DNA of 64,000 bases, taken from Asterias amurensis (taxonomy: Eukaryota > Echinodermata > Asteroidea > Forcipulatida > Asteriidae). The position numbers and the translations under genes are program-made. This document shows positions 1 through 12,232 of this stretch, in pieces; the first letter of the stretch is position 1; every line of letters begins with the position of its first letter. The notes beneath the pieces are model-generated. The model did no database searches. It was not told the DNA's origin and worked only from the letters and a program-made list of their open reading frames with translations. The DNA is taken from positions 2,542,001 to 2,606,000 of the forward strand of contig NC_092650.1 of NCBI RefSeq assembly GCF_032118995.1, in the 5' to 3' direction.

Positions 1-786
1 GGGCGGTGAAAAAACGCGAGTAAATGCACAAAATAGGAACAGTGACACGTATAAGTTTCTCAAACAAACATAACAAATTGACTATTAATCAACCAATAAA
101 AGCAGTATAAAACAATGCAAACCAAAAATGGATGAACTTGTGATCTAAACCTTAAAAATGACTCTGTTCGGAACTTCAAACAAAGACAACCAAGTTAAAC
201 CTAAACCAAAATAAACTATAAGAAACCTTAACCAAAGCTAACAAAAAAACAAAACAAAAATCAAATTAAAATCAAAATGGCTTTTGAAACTGATTCCATA
301 ATTATTAGCAGGAAATACACTTGAAGCAGGCAAAATTATGTAGAAATTAAAACTTGAGAAGAGAGATAAACCAGAAGTGCTCCTTGCGCTGCCAGGCTGC
401 TATATGATTGTTATTCAAAGATATAACAATAAGTCACCCAGCCTCAAGTTCAAGATTTAATTAGCAAAATAACCAATCTGTGAAAGTTTCATCACATTGG
501 GATTGCTAGTGAATCCAATCTGAAAGATTTTGAGTACAGGAAATTAGAAACCTACCCAAGTTGGATCATTACCTGTTACACAGTTGTTTATTTTAGATTT
601 CATTCATAGATTATACTTCTGTCATAGATTATATCTGAGCATTAATTAACCAGGACATATCCATTGCAGTTAATATTAGTCTTATTATGCCTACTAAGAG
701 AATAATCGATTTCCACCATACCGCCGTTTGCTTGTTTCAAAGCATTTGCACGGGTGGGACCCAAACAGAACAATTATTGGGAAATG
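1..786. other. Gene-free spacer downstream of FReD gene 1
   Basis: AT-rich sequence shared, at high similarity, with 14,531-15,498, 30,350-31,030, 44,220-45,050 and 57,960-58,770. I see no gene in it; it is the common 3' flank of the FReD genes. Confidence 0.6.
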
Positions 787-1122
787 AGCACTATTGGTAA
801 TTGTCAAGGACCAGTCTTCTCACTTGTGAAAATTTGAGCTCAATTGGTCGTCGAAGTTGCGAGATCACTATGAAAGAAAAAACAACCTTGTCACACGTAG
901 TTGTGTGCTTTCAGATGCTTTGCGAGACCTCAAAATCTGGTTCTGAGGTCTCAAAATCAAATTCGTGGAAAATTACTTCTTTCTCGAAAACTACGTCACT
1001 TCAGAGGGAGCCGTTTCTCACAATGTGTTACACTATCAACCTCTCCCCATTACTCGTTACTAAGTAAGGTTTTATGCTAAGAACTATTTTGAGTAATTGC
1101 CAATAATTTCCACTGACTTTAA
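787..1122. mobile_element. Palindromic TTAA MITE, family A
   Basis: Copy of the family whose ends read TTAAAGGCAGTGGACACTATT and whose interior includes GAGACCTCAAAATC / GAGGTCTC arms. The left end is eroded; the right end still reads CCACTGACTTTAA. The 88-aa open frame inside is an accident of the repeat. Confidence 0.7.
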
Positions 1123-1637
1123 AAAAGACATCGATTTCGTATGGAACCGTATTAAACCTTTTTTAATGCCCGTTCTAAATTCTACGTGAACATTACAATA
1201 CCGGATCTTTTATGACAAAATTGACAAAATAAAATATTGTATTCGATTCAACGAGCAACCGCATTGCTTATAAAACACTCATGAAGATGTAGCATCAACT
1301 CTCATTATACGAGTCGGATTTAGAACGGGTTATTTAAAAGGGTATCTTGAGAGTTTTATAAGCAATGTGTTTGTACTTGTACTTACTAAGTATACTGGTC
1401 GTATCGAGTTTAAACTGACATTCCTTATTAGTTACTTTCTGCAACTATTTTAGCTACCCGATGTCACGGTTTTTATACATGTCTCATTTAATCCATTGCA
1501 TTAAAAGTTAATTCACATTAAATTGTTGTACATGTTTTACATTTTTAGGTTTTCAAAGTAGAGGTAAAATTATTATTTTTTCAAAATTACTAGAAACTTA
1601 GAAAAGATGAAGTGATCAGGTGATTTATAAGGAGATG

Positions 1638-1643
1638 TTTATT
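1638..1643 (-). promoter_or_regulatory. Polyadenylation signal of FReD gene 1
   Basis: AATAAA on the minus strand about 45 bases past the stop codon; a second AATAAA lies at 1,660-1,665. The site is kept in genes 2, 3 and 4 but changed in gene 5. Confidence 0.5.
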
Positions 1644-1688
1644 ACTGCATGCGTACCTTTTTATTATGGTATCCATCTTAATTAAGGA

Positions 1689-4600
1689 CTAAACTTTCCT
1701 TCTAATTTTCATCTCAGTTGTTTTGAGTGAGCGGACACTCGAAAAGTCAGACCACCCCATTGCTTCTATGTCCCAAGTGGCCACATTGAAGTATTTCCCG
1801 TTCAAATTGGTGAGGACGCAGGCATGGTACCACCAGGCTCCGTGGAATGTCTCAGCACAGTTAACACCACTCCAGCGATCGTTGTCTCGGTCTTTGGTCG
1901 AGAAGGCCATGTTATTGTGGTATGATAACTTGTCTCCTGTAAGATAACACACGTAGCCATTATAGTCATACGTGTAAATAAAGGCGATGTTGACAGGAGG
2001 TAACTTTAAACATTAATTTGTTTCGAACATAACTTAGGCCGATAAGGTGCGATTAGAAACAAATTTATCAATTAATGGAACTGGGATATTGGGAGAAGTG
2101 AAGTTAATGTTTCACAATCAGGTTCATTTGTTTAACTGCATTTTGCTTTCTTTATTTAAGTTACAGTTTAATAATATAGTTCGAAAAAGCAATCGGTCAC
2201 AACGATGGACACAGATTACCCTGCAATATTTCTGTATTACTACGAAGTTTCCATTTATAATCGTACCTGCGGTTCCATTGTAACTTCCTACAGTCAGCCT
2301 GTAGTTATCGCTCACATCGGCGATGCTGAAATAGCCATATAAGGCAAAGCCGGTATCGTCGCCGAAGCCTGTGAGATCTACGCGGAGTTCGTACTCGCCT
2401 TGAGCAGTCAGACGGTGCAAGTTGTCGTTACCGAGCCAAAACTCTCCCTCTAGATTCCCAAAGCCCCGGCTGTAGCTGGCAAAGTCCAAATAGAAATCTA
2501 CACTGCCGTCCTGACGCCGCTGGAAAACCTATCGAAGAAAAATTAACGCACATCATTTTGAATGGCTTTGTGTTCACATAACATTTTAGACTTTACACTT
2601 CTAAAAAATGTGTATTTTGGATGGAAAGTCCGCCATTGTCTTACCGTCCAGCCTCCGCCGTCTGTCTCCATATCACAGTACACATCGAATGGCGCACCGG
2701 AGTCCGGCTTCACGGCATAAACGCCACTGCCTGCCTCACCCCTTGCGAGCACGTCGGAACAATCTCTGACTCCTTCTATAAAAAAAACGAGATAATGATT
2801 TTAGTATAGATGGAAAACAGAATACCAGGACAAGATTGAAATGAGAAGAATCTACTATATCCCTCTCTTTAAAAGCACTGGACACTATTGGTAACTACTC
2901 AAAATAATCGTTAGCATAAAACTTACTTGGTAATGAGCAATGGAGAGCTGTTGGTGGTATAAAACAGTGTAAGAATTGAAACGGCTCCCTCTGAAGTAAC
3001 GTAGTTTTCGAGAAAGAAGTATTTTCCAACTTAAATACTTGATTTGAATTTGAGACTTCAGCTGAGGTCTCGAAATCAAGCGTCTGAAAGCACACAACTT
3101 GTGCGACAAGGGTGTTTTTTCTTTCTTTATTCTCTTGCAACTTCTACGACTATTTGACTCCCTAATTTCACAGGTTTGTTATTTTATGCATTATTGTTTT
3201 ACTGTCGAGTTACACCAAGTGAAAACACTGGTCTTTGACAATTACTGAAGGCGTCCAGTGCCTTTAAACATACGAACTCTCTTAATGTAAAAGAGTGAAA
3301 AAACACTCCTTTTGTCCGCCATACCACTCTCGCAAATAGCCATATGACGGTCAACTCTTCTGAGAGTGAAAGACGGGTACTTTCAACTCGATTTAGAGTG
3401 AAGTTAGTTTGTTTCAATTTCACTCAAAAAGAGTAACACAGTTTGACTTTCACTCTCAAAAGAGCGAAACTGACACCACTCGGACAAGAGAGTGACAACA
3501 CCCTCGTCGTCGCACTTTTGTGTATGAGTAAATTTGAACGCATGTTTATAACAGACAGAAGGTATAACGCTTACGATCGGGTGTGTAGGCGTACTTGTCA
3601 TCGCTGCAAACCGAGCTCTACTGTGTAAATACACACTCACACATCGAGGACTTTTAGCACAGCGAGGACGTCCTCGCTTTGAAAAATTGTGATAAATGCA
3701 GCATTATAGCCAGTTTGGACGCCACTGAGATATCTAAGCTTTTTGGGACATAAATCCTCGGTTTATGTCATTTACGAGAGGAGTATGTGTGAGTTAACAC
3801 AATTCTGTTGCCGGAGCGGTGGGTTAGCACTCTTGGATGGTTACATCGCCCTCTGTTGATATGAAGTTTCCTTCTTGTAGGTAGTAGAGGCGGCCATTTC
3901 TAAATCTGAACTCATTTATGCATGACGGTTAGCTTATTCGATTTGAGTCGGGTAGCGTGGCCGGTTGCAGCTGTCATGGGGACGCATCATAAACATTGAG
4001 TGCATTGCATCCACCAGGACCCTAGAGTCAACCATTCGACCCATGACAGCTCTCGAGAGAAGACAAGAAATGGTGAGTGATCTGAGCGTAAATAAATTTC
4101 CATGTAGGCCTAATCCTTACTCTTTACTGTACTGACTACATCACTATACTATATACAGTCGTTTGACCAGTTAACGATTTCTTACACACACTTGTCAACA
4201 AACACATAGTTGAATGATTTAGGACATGACAAATTGATGTTTATGCATGTGATTAAGAAATAACCCCTAAGAATACGTACCCCAGTTGGAATTCCACAAG
4301 TTCATTCGAACCAAAGTCAATTCGTGCCCAAGTAAATTCGTACCCGAGTCAATACGTACCCAAGTTCATTCGTAGCCAAGTCAATTCGTACCCAGGTGTA
4401 CTGATACCCAAGCACGTTTTAAAGATGGCACAAAGTTGTATGTTTCCCCCACCCCCCCCCCCCAAATGAAATGAAAATTAATAAACCCGTTTGCCTTTCA
4501 TTTTTCAGGGAAGTCACTCATCAAGTACTGTGTGCGTTACACTGATGATGGCATCACACGCTCCTTATTTGAGCACCAGGTGAGTAAATGATGATATCAT

Positions 4601-7600
4601 GTATTAATTCCATCGATATTAATTTAATAACATGCTATGTGTCTTCATAATATTTTATGTTCTGTACAATTGAGACGTTTTTCCAAGGTTGATGTGTTGA
4701 GGCAAACAAATGTCCTCTCTAAATGTAACAGAGTGCAAAAACACTTGCTGTTTACGGCAAGCGGCTCGCTTTATAGTAAAAGCTGCATAATAACCAATCC
4801 TGCCACATTGAGTACAATGATCAACACAAATATGGCTCAAAATTGCTAGGTATTCGTTTTACCTCGTTGACAAACACGGTCGGCCATTTATGGGAGTCAA
4901 AACTTGGACTCCCATAAATGGCCGACCGTGTTCGTTCGCGACGTAAAATGAAAACCGTGCAATTTGGAGTGATACTTGTGTGGATCATTATATTCTACTT
5001 GTAAAACATCTTTCTAACCATATGCATTTCATAAGAAACGGTTTCAAACGCTGTTCATAGACCAACTCGACCGATCCAAGGCAACGTGTTCCTTTAAGTT
5101 CTGACTAGCTTAGTGCTTATGTATTATTTGCCTATCAATTTAAGGGCACGCTGATCCACTCAACCGTATATATTTAATCCGTGTCATAATCCTAATCATA
5201 TCTCAGTGGTGTTAATTATGTCATTTATCTTTTCCTTGCTAGCTGGCCCATCAAACATCAGGTTTTCAGTGTGATACTTCAAGGTCTGTCAACCCCAACA
5301 CCAACTGCAGGGATGACGATGACCCACAAGCTATTTTTCAGTCTGATACTTCAAGGTCTGTCAACCCCAACACCAGTTCCTGGGATGACGATGACCCACA
5401 AGCTATTTTTCAGTCTGATCCTTCAAGTTGTGTCAACCCCAACACCAGTTCCTGGGATGACGATGACCCACAAGCTATTTTAGAAACTGCCGAGCTTCAC
5501 CAAAGCAATGAAGCTGTAGGATGTGAAACAAATGATTCGAGTGAGAAGTGTGCCGTAACAGTCATGCAGACCGATAATGTCGGTGGACAAAGGAAATGGG
5601 ACAAAAAACACTATTGTTTTACTGTGATGAGCCTCAGGCCAAGTTACCCCGTCATCTTCAGTCGCGTCACAAAGAGGAGAGGGAAGTTGTAGAGATAGCA
5701 TCGGAGACCGACGTTAGTGCCCGCAAGAAACTTCTGTTATACATCCGCAATATTGGTAATCACAGACACAATTGCCAAGTCCTTAGAGAGGGAAAGGGTG
5801 TCCTTATTATAGTATACAGACCAAATCATGAGGCATCTCCACACGCATATGGACCGACTGATGGTAGCAGTAGGAGAGGTCGTGTTAGGGGGCGAGTAGC
5901 TAACAAGAGTGATTTGTTAAAACCACCCCCTGCTGGTGTATCTTTCCAGTTGAACAAGGTTCTTAGTTCTATGAGGAGAGACAATGTTGGTCTGATTGTC
6001 AAGAATGATTCTTTGATTCTGGAAGTTGCCAAACGTGAATACCTTAGACTTGGCCACGATGTTACCCAACATGGCTACATTCGGAACAAACTACGAGAAC
6101 TTGGTCGTCTTGTTATACAACTGAGACAAAACACCCACCAACCAAATGCATCACTGGAAGTATTCGTGCATCCCCGCCATCTGAATGATATCGTCAAGGC
6201 TGTTCATGATGTCGCCGGCTTCAGTGAAGGAAAACAGATGTATCACGTTCCATCTCTAGCACTCAAGATTGGACATTCCATCAAGAGATGTGCACTCATA
6301 CTTCAAGCAAGTGCTTTAGAGTTTAATCTTAGGCAAAAAGCGGAACAGGCCGAACAGTTTAGGCAGTTATGTAAAATAAAGTGGCCAGAACTTGTGTCAA
6401 CGCACGCCCACAGAACACTGTACCAAGGAAAGCGCAACAAACCTGCTGATCTCCCCACAAATGCAGATGTGGTGAAAATCTCATCGTTCCTTCATGAAAC
6501 TGGCAACAGGGAAGTGCAGCTCCTACACTCTGCTAAGGGCCATGAAATTACACCAGCTTGGAAGAAATTGAATGAAGTCACACTGTGCCATCTCATTATC
6601 TTCAACCGCAGACGACAGGGGGAAGTATCCAAAATGAAACTTGAAGATTTTCAGAAGCGCAGTAGTGCAGCCATTGTGAATGGTGATTGCGTGATGACTG
6701 ATCTTGAACGGCACCTCTGTAAAATGTTCAAAGTCATTGAAATAGTTGGTAAGAGGGGCAGAACTGTTCCATTGCTTCTTGGTACTGATGTGATGGCGTG
6801 GTTGAAGGCTCTGGTCGCAAATAGAAATGCAGCTGGAGTGGCACAAGACAATATATTCTTATTCGCACGAAGTTGTTACGGAGGCTCAGGTCATATACGA
6901 GGAAGCGACTGTCTACGAGCATATGCAAATCAGGCGGGCCTTGAGAATGCTGATAGCATGCGGTCTACAAAGCTTCGTAAACATGTAGCGACTGTTTCAC
7001 AAATTCTGGCCTTGAATGAACATCAGCTTGAAACACTTGCAGACTTCATGGGTCATGATTTGCGGGTCCATCGTGAGTACTACCAGTTGCCAGACACTGT
7101 CCAGAGGGTTACCAAACTGTCTCGACTTTTCCTCAGCTTGGAGAGAGGCAACAATTGATTCGCAACATGGCAAATCTTTGGAGCAGTTGCATGTTACTGG
7201 AGGTAAACAAACCCGTTTTTAACTTGTCTTCCCATAACATTCATTCACTGTACAACCTCCCCCCCCCCCCACCCACCCCCCAATGGATTGGCCAACATGT
7301 TTAGGTGTGTGCGCCAAAAAGCAAGCAAACCTAAATGTAACAATTGCTCTTTGTTTTTGGGGCCTGATAACTCGGCCTGTGGCCGTCATCACCTAACCCC
7401 CCCCCCCCTTTTGAACATCATTCACTGTACACCCCAAACCCCACACACCCAACCCAACGGATTGGCCCACATTTTTATTTGTGTGCCAGAAAGCAATCAA
7501 AGCTAAGTGTAGAAGTTTAATTTCTTTTTATTGCAGAAGGCTTCACCGGCGATGAGGACAGCAGTGATTCAGGTGACTCGTGTTACCCAGCTTTGGAGGA

Positions 7601-10600
7601 CAGTGTTGATGACAGTCAGTTTGTAATATTTGTGACTGCCTATATCTCTTGTAGGTCTCTTGCATATGCTGGTCCTATTCCCTGTTGACCCCCCCCCCCC
7701 CCCTAGACCAACATGCGATAAGATGCCAGACTCCGTTTGCTTTCAACAAATTGAAGGTGTCATGCACCACCAAAGTACAGTCATAACCTAAAGTCACTCT
7801 GTAGGCACAGCCAAGTGATTAGCCCATCTCGGCAACTCATTTTGTACGGTAGCATGAAACAAGATGGCTGCTTCTTGTCAGGCATTTTCTGCAGGTACCT
7901 TTATCGCATTCTTTTGTGCTCAGTTGCGTATTGATTTACTCGAGGAGTAAATGTCACATCGGTAACATGAACATATTTAGGTTATGTATACGCCCCATTT
8001 GATTATGTTGACTAATTTACCTCTTCTTTCCTGTGTGTTGTAGGAAGGCCACCAACCCAAACGGATCCAGCTCCAAAAGATCGACAAGTCAAGCGTCGAC
8101 AATTCAAGCGACGCCCCTGGACTGCCCAGGAAAAGAAAGACGTCACCGAGGGCTTGCAGAGATTCTTTTTGCTGAAGAAGATTCCAGGGAAACGTGACAT
8201 TGAATCGTCCTGTCCTGTGGCATTGCAGACCAGAACTTGGAGAAACATTAAGGACTTTTGTAGAAACACGATGACACTTCAACAAATTTAAGGTCTCATG
8301 CACCACCAAAGTACAGTCATAACCTAGAGTGACTCTGTAGGCACAGCCAAATTATTAGTCTAGACCTTTGGCCTGCCCCCCGCCCCCCCCCCCCAAGAAC
8401 AAGAAAATACATGTACTACCCCCAACAACATTTCCTAGAAGGCCAGTATACACATTCACATTAGTGAACCGCAAGAACAAGGATTCATGTGTTATGCCCT
8501 CACATCGATAGGTACCATTCGACTTTTGGCAATGTCCGCCATTGGATAGTATGAAAAGTATGTCCTCAATCTGCAGTGTACACATGTATTGGTGTGTGTG
8601 TGAGGGGGGGGGGAAGTACGTTTCGAATGGTGATTAAATAGACCCCTTGCAAATGACGCCACTGATTGACTGAGAGTCATGCGCAGTGCGTACACACGAG
8701 TGCAGGTTTCCGTAGATTTACATTAAAGGTGGCCGCCATGCAAACGGTCGTTTGTGGTACAACAGTCTCCCCTAAACTTAATCTTGAGTATTTAAAGGAA
8801 CACAAATTTGCCTCGAAATTGCGTGGTTTTCCTTTTTCTTTGCGAACTAACACGGTCGGCCATTATGGGAGTCAAATAAATTGGCTCCCATAAATGGGAA
8901 AAATGTAAAAAACATCTGTTTGTCGCAGTCCGAAGATTAAAATAACAAAAATTAAAATACATATTTACATTTTTATATAAAATTTTTAAAAAGCACATGA
9001 GAATATTTATACACAAGAAACATTAAAAATTTAAAAAGCGAAAGTCAAAAGAGACGTTATGAGAACTTAAATTAGATAAACATAGACAATAAATTTTAAC
9101 AAGCACACCTAACTAACAAACCCAAACACCCAAACAAACACCCAAACGAACATCAAAACAAACAACTAAACAAACAAAATTGGAGGCCTGCTTAAATGTG
9201 TTAAAGTCATCTGGAAATATAAAAAAAATCTTCAAACATTAGAGTATATGTTTCTAAACAATAAAATAATTTTTTGAGTAATTGTTTTTAACGACTTATA
9301 TGCTTAAAAAAATTAATAAAGTGGTGTGGGGGTGACTCCGCCTACCCCTTTTGTGACGTCAATCGAGGCAGACTTTGCCTCGATCGAACATCGAATTCGA
9401 ACACACGTACGTGCAAGTACATTCAAGTCCTAGTCGTGAATTTGTACGTTTCGAACAAGTTTTTTTCTTGCATTTTTCCGGCAATGTCGACCAGGTGTAT
9501 TGCTGCTGGATGCAGCAAAACAACTAAAGATGACATGAAGAAAGAAGATCTTTTCTTAAACATAACGCCATCCCAACAATTTGTCCAGCTAGTGGGGAAG
9601 TCGAAGAAGGTAACTGAAAGACGTAACGAACCTAAATGAGCAGTTGCCTAACGTGACAAAAAATCAGGTATTGTTTCAACTTTTAGGGCATGTTTTTAGC
9701 TTTCGCCAAGCGTCACTATCTAGTGTTGGTACTGCATGCGATTCATCGCGCCTCGATTGACGTCACGAACAGCGCCCTCTCGGGTCGGGCTAATTTTCAA
9801 ATTTGTAAATAAAATGGAAACTAATTTTTTTAAAACCATAGTTAATTGTTTATTCATATTCCACTCATCAAACCACATATTTTAGTGACAAAAGCTTTAT
9901 TTTGACAAAATACCACTTCCATGTTCAAAATACTGGTGAGGTAGTGAATGTCGCTAGACCTGTATCGGTTGGTTCTGCACCTGATACTAGACAAAGAGTC
10001 GGAATTCCTAAGGTTATTATTCCATGCAGGAGGCAGCCACTCTCTATGTGGTTGAGGACAGGTCCGAATTACCAAAATTCAAAGAGAGCTGTTCAAGTCT
10101 TTCAGTGAGGGGCGGAATGTTAAGCACCACACAAATATCTGCAAAAAACACCAAACTTTAAAAGAAAAACCGGAGCTCTAACAGTTGCGATGTGGACGCG
10201 CTGAAAAACTCTACCAAAAAAGAAAAAAAAAAACATCTTTCCAACCATATGCATTGAATAACAAACGATTATCAACGCTTTTCAAAGACCAACTCGACCG
10301 GTCTAAGGCAACGTGTTCCTTTAAAAGATAATGTTGTGTGCTTGTGTCTTTTTCTACCTCCATGGTTTAACCACGATTGCAAGCAAACAAAACCTACCAT
10401 GGATCTTCGTCATAGATACTGACTCCTGGAGCTCTTCCACCTGACGCCCACTGACTCCCATTTCACGTCTTATGTCTTTTAACTGAAGTGTTGTGTTTCT
10501 TAGTGCGACAGTTACCATTTGTTGGTTGGTAGTTACTGCAACCTGCAACTCACTAACCATACGACGTGTTTCCTCTTGCTCAGAGGTGGCTGTTTCTTGG

Positions 10601-10995
10601 TTGGTTGATATTGCAGCCATTGTACGTCTTGCCGCAGTCTGCAACTCACTAACCATTCGACGTGTTTCCTCTTGCTCAGAGGTGGCTGTTTCTTGGTTGG
10701 TTGATATTGCAGCCATCGTACGTCTTGTGTCCTCCAGCTCAGATGAAACAGTTTCATGACTATCAGTCATTATTACTTTGAGCTCTTTCACCTGGTCTTG
10801 TGTGTTTCTGAGTTCATCTTCAAGAATGACTAGGTAGTTTTCTACTATAAGCCTCAACTCGTCTACCTTACTATTTGTATCTACATCACATGAAACCGTT
10901 CTCTGGTTGCTGGAAGCTTCAACTTGTAGTTCAACTTCAGACTTCACAATCAGAACGACCAAGAGCGAACGGATAAACAACCCCATTTTGCTCAA
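1689..10995 (-). CDS. FReD gene 1: secreted ficolin-like lectin, 412 aa
   Basis: Predicted secreted fibrinogen-related lectin. Exons (minus strand): 10398-10995, 2645-2775, 2267-2528, 1689-1936, with GT/AG introns in phases 1, 0 and 1, giving 412 residues. Residues 1-20 contain a hydrophobic [12 protein letters not shown] signal core. About 40-199 is a Glu/Gln/Thr-rich coiled coil with two 25-residue [16 protein letters not shown] repeats plus one degenerate repeat. The FReD runs from Cys205 to the end: Cys233 with DGGGW, calcium-site motif KDRDND (345-350), Cys pair 357/370 and SNLN-type motif TNLN (373-376). Ficolins and tachylectin-5A with this fold bind acetylated sugars through the pocket beside the second Cys; specificity here is inferred. 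Intron 1 is 7.6 kb because of transposon inserts. The ATG is the first in the signal frame and is shared by genes 3-5. Confidence 0.88.
2869..3267. mobile_element. Palindromic TTAA MITE, family A (intron 1 of gene 1)
   Basis: Begins TTAAAAGCACTGGACACTA and ends GTCCAGTGCCTTTAA, flanked by TTAA on both sides. Same position as copies in genes 3, 4 and 5, so it predates the unit duplications. Confidence 0.8.
3270..3580. repeat. Repeat rich in AGAGTGAAAG / CTTTCACTCT motifs
   Basis: Alternating short motifs (AAGAGTGAAA, CACTCT, ACTCAAAAAGAGT) in both orientations make a low-complexity, partly palindromic stretch. It is shared with 33,620-33,930, 48,640-48,930 and 61,790-62,080. No coding signal. 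Confidence 0.5.
4279..4412. repeat. ~16-bp minisatellite
   Basis: About eight imperfect copies of AAGTCAATTCGTACCC, 15-18 bp each, inside an intron of the recombinase-like gene. Confidence 0.7.
4509..8291 (+). CDS. Tyrosine-recombinase plus SANT/Myb-like gene (transposon-type), decayed
   Basis: Likely exons: 4509-4579, 5243-7202, 7537-7614, 8044-8291; all junctions fit in phase. The 5' start was not found. The first part encodes an acidic stretch with three ~22-residue repeats (key [11 protein letters not shown]). The main frame 5596-7158 (520 codons) has an RHL..H finger-like start and a C-terminal tyrosine-recombinase domain: R338-R340 (NRRRQGE), K386 (GKRGR), R461 (KLRKH), H487 (MGHD) and Tyr495/496 (REYY). 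The last exon encodes a basic SANT/Myb-like segment (RPWT..EK, PGKRD, WRNIK) ending in TAA. A YR-only protein points to a Crypton-type DNA transposon or a host gene derived from one. The reading frame changes about twice within the long exon, so this copy looks non-functional unless splicing differs. Confidence 0.65.
4810..5097. mobile_element. Palindromic TTAA MITE, family B, left end eroded
   Basis: Inner palindrome CGGTCGGCCATTTATGGGAG and its complement around 4,888-4,930. The right end GGCAACGTGTTCCTTTAA matches the family B end; the left end is not recognisable. Confidence 0.7.
7741..7813 (+). repeat. 73-bp direct repeat, copy 1
   Basis: TTCAACAAATTGAAGGTGTC..., nearly identical to 8,278-8,350. 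The second copy spans the stop codon of the SANT-like exon, so this copy is a duplicate of that gene end lying in the preceding intron. Confidence 0.75.
8278..8350 (+). repeat. 73-bp direct repeat, copy 2
   Basis: Partner of 7,741-7,813; begins within the last codons of the SANT-like exon. Confidence 0.75.
8792..10324. mobile_element. Family B TTAA MITE carrying a nested THAP-type element
   Basis: Left end TTAAAGGAACAC and right end CAACGTGTTCCTTTAA belong to one family B copy split by a ~1.3 kb insert (~8,900-10,230). Unit 3 has the same nest (34,139-35,779). Unit 4 has the uninterrupted target GATATTTAAGAGG at 49,157-49,160, which shows a TTAA target site. Confidence 0.75.
8900..10230 (+). 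mobile_element. THAP-exon-bearing DNA transposon remnant
   Basis: Contains an open frame 9484-9639 starting [17 protein letters not shown], like the first Cys pair of a THAP domain (C-x4-C then a basic/hydrophobic stretch), but the conserved Trp and the later Cys/His are missing. Flanks share GTGACGTCAATCGAGGCAGA and, in opposite orientation, CGCCTCGATTGACGTCACG, resembling terminal or subterminal inverted repeats. Relation to P/THAP9-type transposons is inferred. No transposase body remains. Confidence 0.5.
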
Positions 10996-11085
10996 TTATA
11001 ACTGCAACTACAAAACACGACTCCTTTCGTTGCTGAATAGAGTAGAAATGTATAGATGAGTGAGCAACAGCCTATCTGTAGATCA

Positions 11086-11092
11086 TTTTATA
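11086..11092 (-). promoter_or_regulatory. TATA-like box of FReD gene 1
   Basis: TATAAAA on the minus strand about 90 bases before the ATG. The sequence between it and the ATG is almost identical in genes 1, 3, 4 and 5. A family A MITE begins only ~90 bases further upstream. Confidence 0.45.
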
Positions 11093-11183
11093 TTGAACAG
11101 ATGGTACCCGCATTAAAGTTTGTTTTTCTTCCTGATATACTGTTAGAGCGACCTGGATTCTTAGGGGAAATAGCCGTTGAACG

Positions 11184-11564
11184 TTAAAGACACTGGACAC
11201 TTTTGGTTATTGTCAAAGACCAGTCTTCTCACATCTCAACATATGCATAAAATGACAAACCTGTGAAAATTTGAGCTCATTACTGGTCGTCGAAGTTGCG
11301 AGATAATGTGGAAGAAAAAATACACTTGTCACACGAAGTTGTGTGCTTTCAGTTGCTTGATTTCGAGGGCCTCAAAATCTAATTCTGAGGTCTCGAAATC
11401 AAACTCGGGGAAAGTTACTCCTTTCTCGGAAACTACGTTACTTCAGAGGGAGCCTTTACTCGCAATGTTTTATACTATCAACAGCTCTCCACTACTCGTT
11501 ACCAAGTAAGGTTTTGTGCTATTAATTATTTTGAGTAATTACCAATAGTGTCCACTGCCTTTAA
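11184..11564. mobile_element. Family A TTAA MITE just upstream of the FReD gene 1 promoter
   Basis: Begins TTAAAGACACTGGACAC, ends GTCCACTGCCTTTAA. Orthologous copies sit upstream of genes 3, 4 and 5. Confidence 0.8.
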
Positions 11565-11892
11565 GAGAGACTGACTCGGGAACTATGTAGGTAGGTCAGA
11601 GTTCAGAGAGTGTCGTGTGAACAACTTTCAACCAGACTCGAGGATTGGTTTTGGACTTGGGCCAGACCCAAAGTTGTTATAATGACGTGTTGACAACGAA
11701 CCAGGAAGTACAACTCAGTCTGAACATAACAAGGAAAGATGGCTTAACAAGAGATTGATGGTTTTTACAGCTTTCACTGTGGACAATGTGTAGTATAGCG
11801 CTTGGCTATGGGTTGGGTCCTGAGTCTCGGCTGAATAAAGGTGTAGAGGACGACTTTTGAGCTTTGTGACGTACGAAATGTACCCAAACCCT

Positions 11893-12232
11893 TTAAAGGG
11901 AAGGTACACCTTGGATACTTGTCAAAGACCAGTCTTCTCACTTGCTGTATCCCACCATAAGCATAAAATAACAAACCTGTGAAAATTTGAGCTCAATTTG
12001 TCATTGCGAGAAAACTATGACAGAAAAAACACCCTTGTCATTGTGTGCATAGGAATAAAAGACTTATAGCTAGAAGTCTTTTATTATTTTAGTGAGAAAT
12101 TACCTCTTTCTCAAAATCGATGATACTTCAGAATGTTTTATACCATCAACAGCTCTCCAAATGCTCGTTACCAAATCAGTTTTGAAGTTAATTTGCAATT
12201 ACCAAATTACCAAACGTGTACCTTCCCTTTAA
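11893..12232. mobile_element. Palindromic TTAA MITE, family C
   Basis: Ends TTAAAGGGAAGGTACAC and GTGTACCTTCCCTTTAA. The interior resembles family A (CTTCTCACTTG, AACAAACCTGTGAAAATTTG), with a central AAGACTT..AGAAGTCTT hairpin. Confidence 0.8.

Larger units (their letters stand above)
3592..8590. mobile_element. ~5 kb insert in intron 1 of FReD gene 1
   Basis: Unit 3 reads straight from CGATCGGGTGTGTATGCG into GTGTGTGAGGGGG, whereas unit 1 carries about 5 kb between the two halves. The insert holds the spliced tyrosine-recombinase/SANT gene, a minisatellite and an eroded family B MITE. The ends lie in GTGT-rich sequence, so the exact borders and any target duplication cannot be fixed by eye. 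Confidence 0.65.

Noticed and set aside
801-1067. Recurring ~60-90 codon frames inside family A and C repeats across the window
   Set aside because: They recur wherever the MITE lies, with no start context, domain or constraint; they come from the palindromic repeat.
9854-10108. Conserved overlapping frames on both strands (also at 35,310-35,564)
   Set aside because: They lie in the tail of the THAP-type element and are conserved only because units 1 and 3 are near-identical there.
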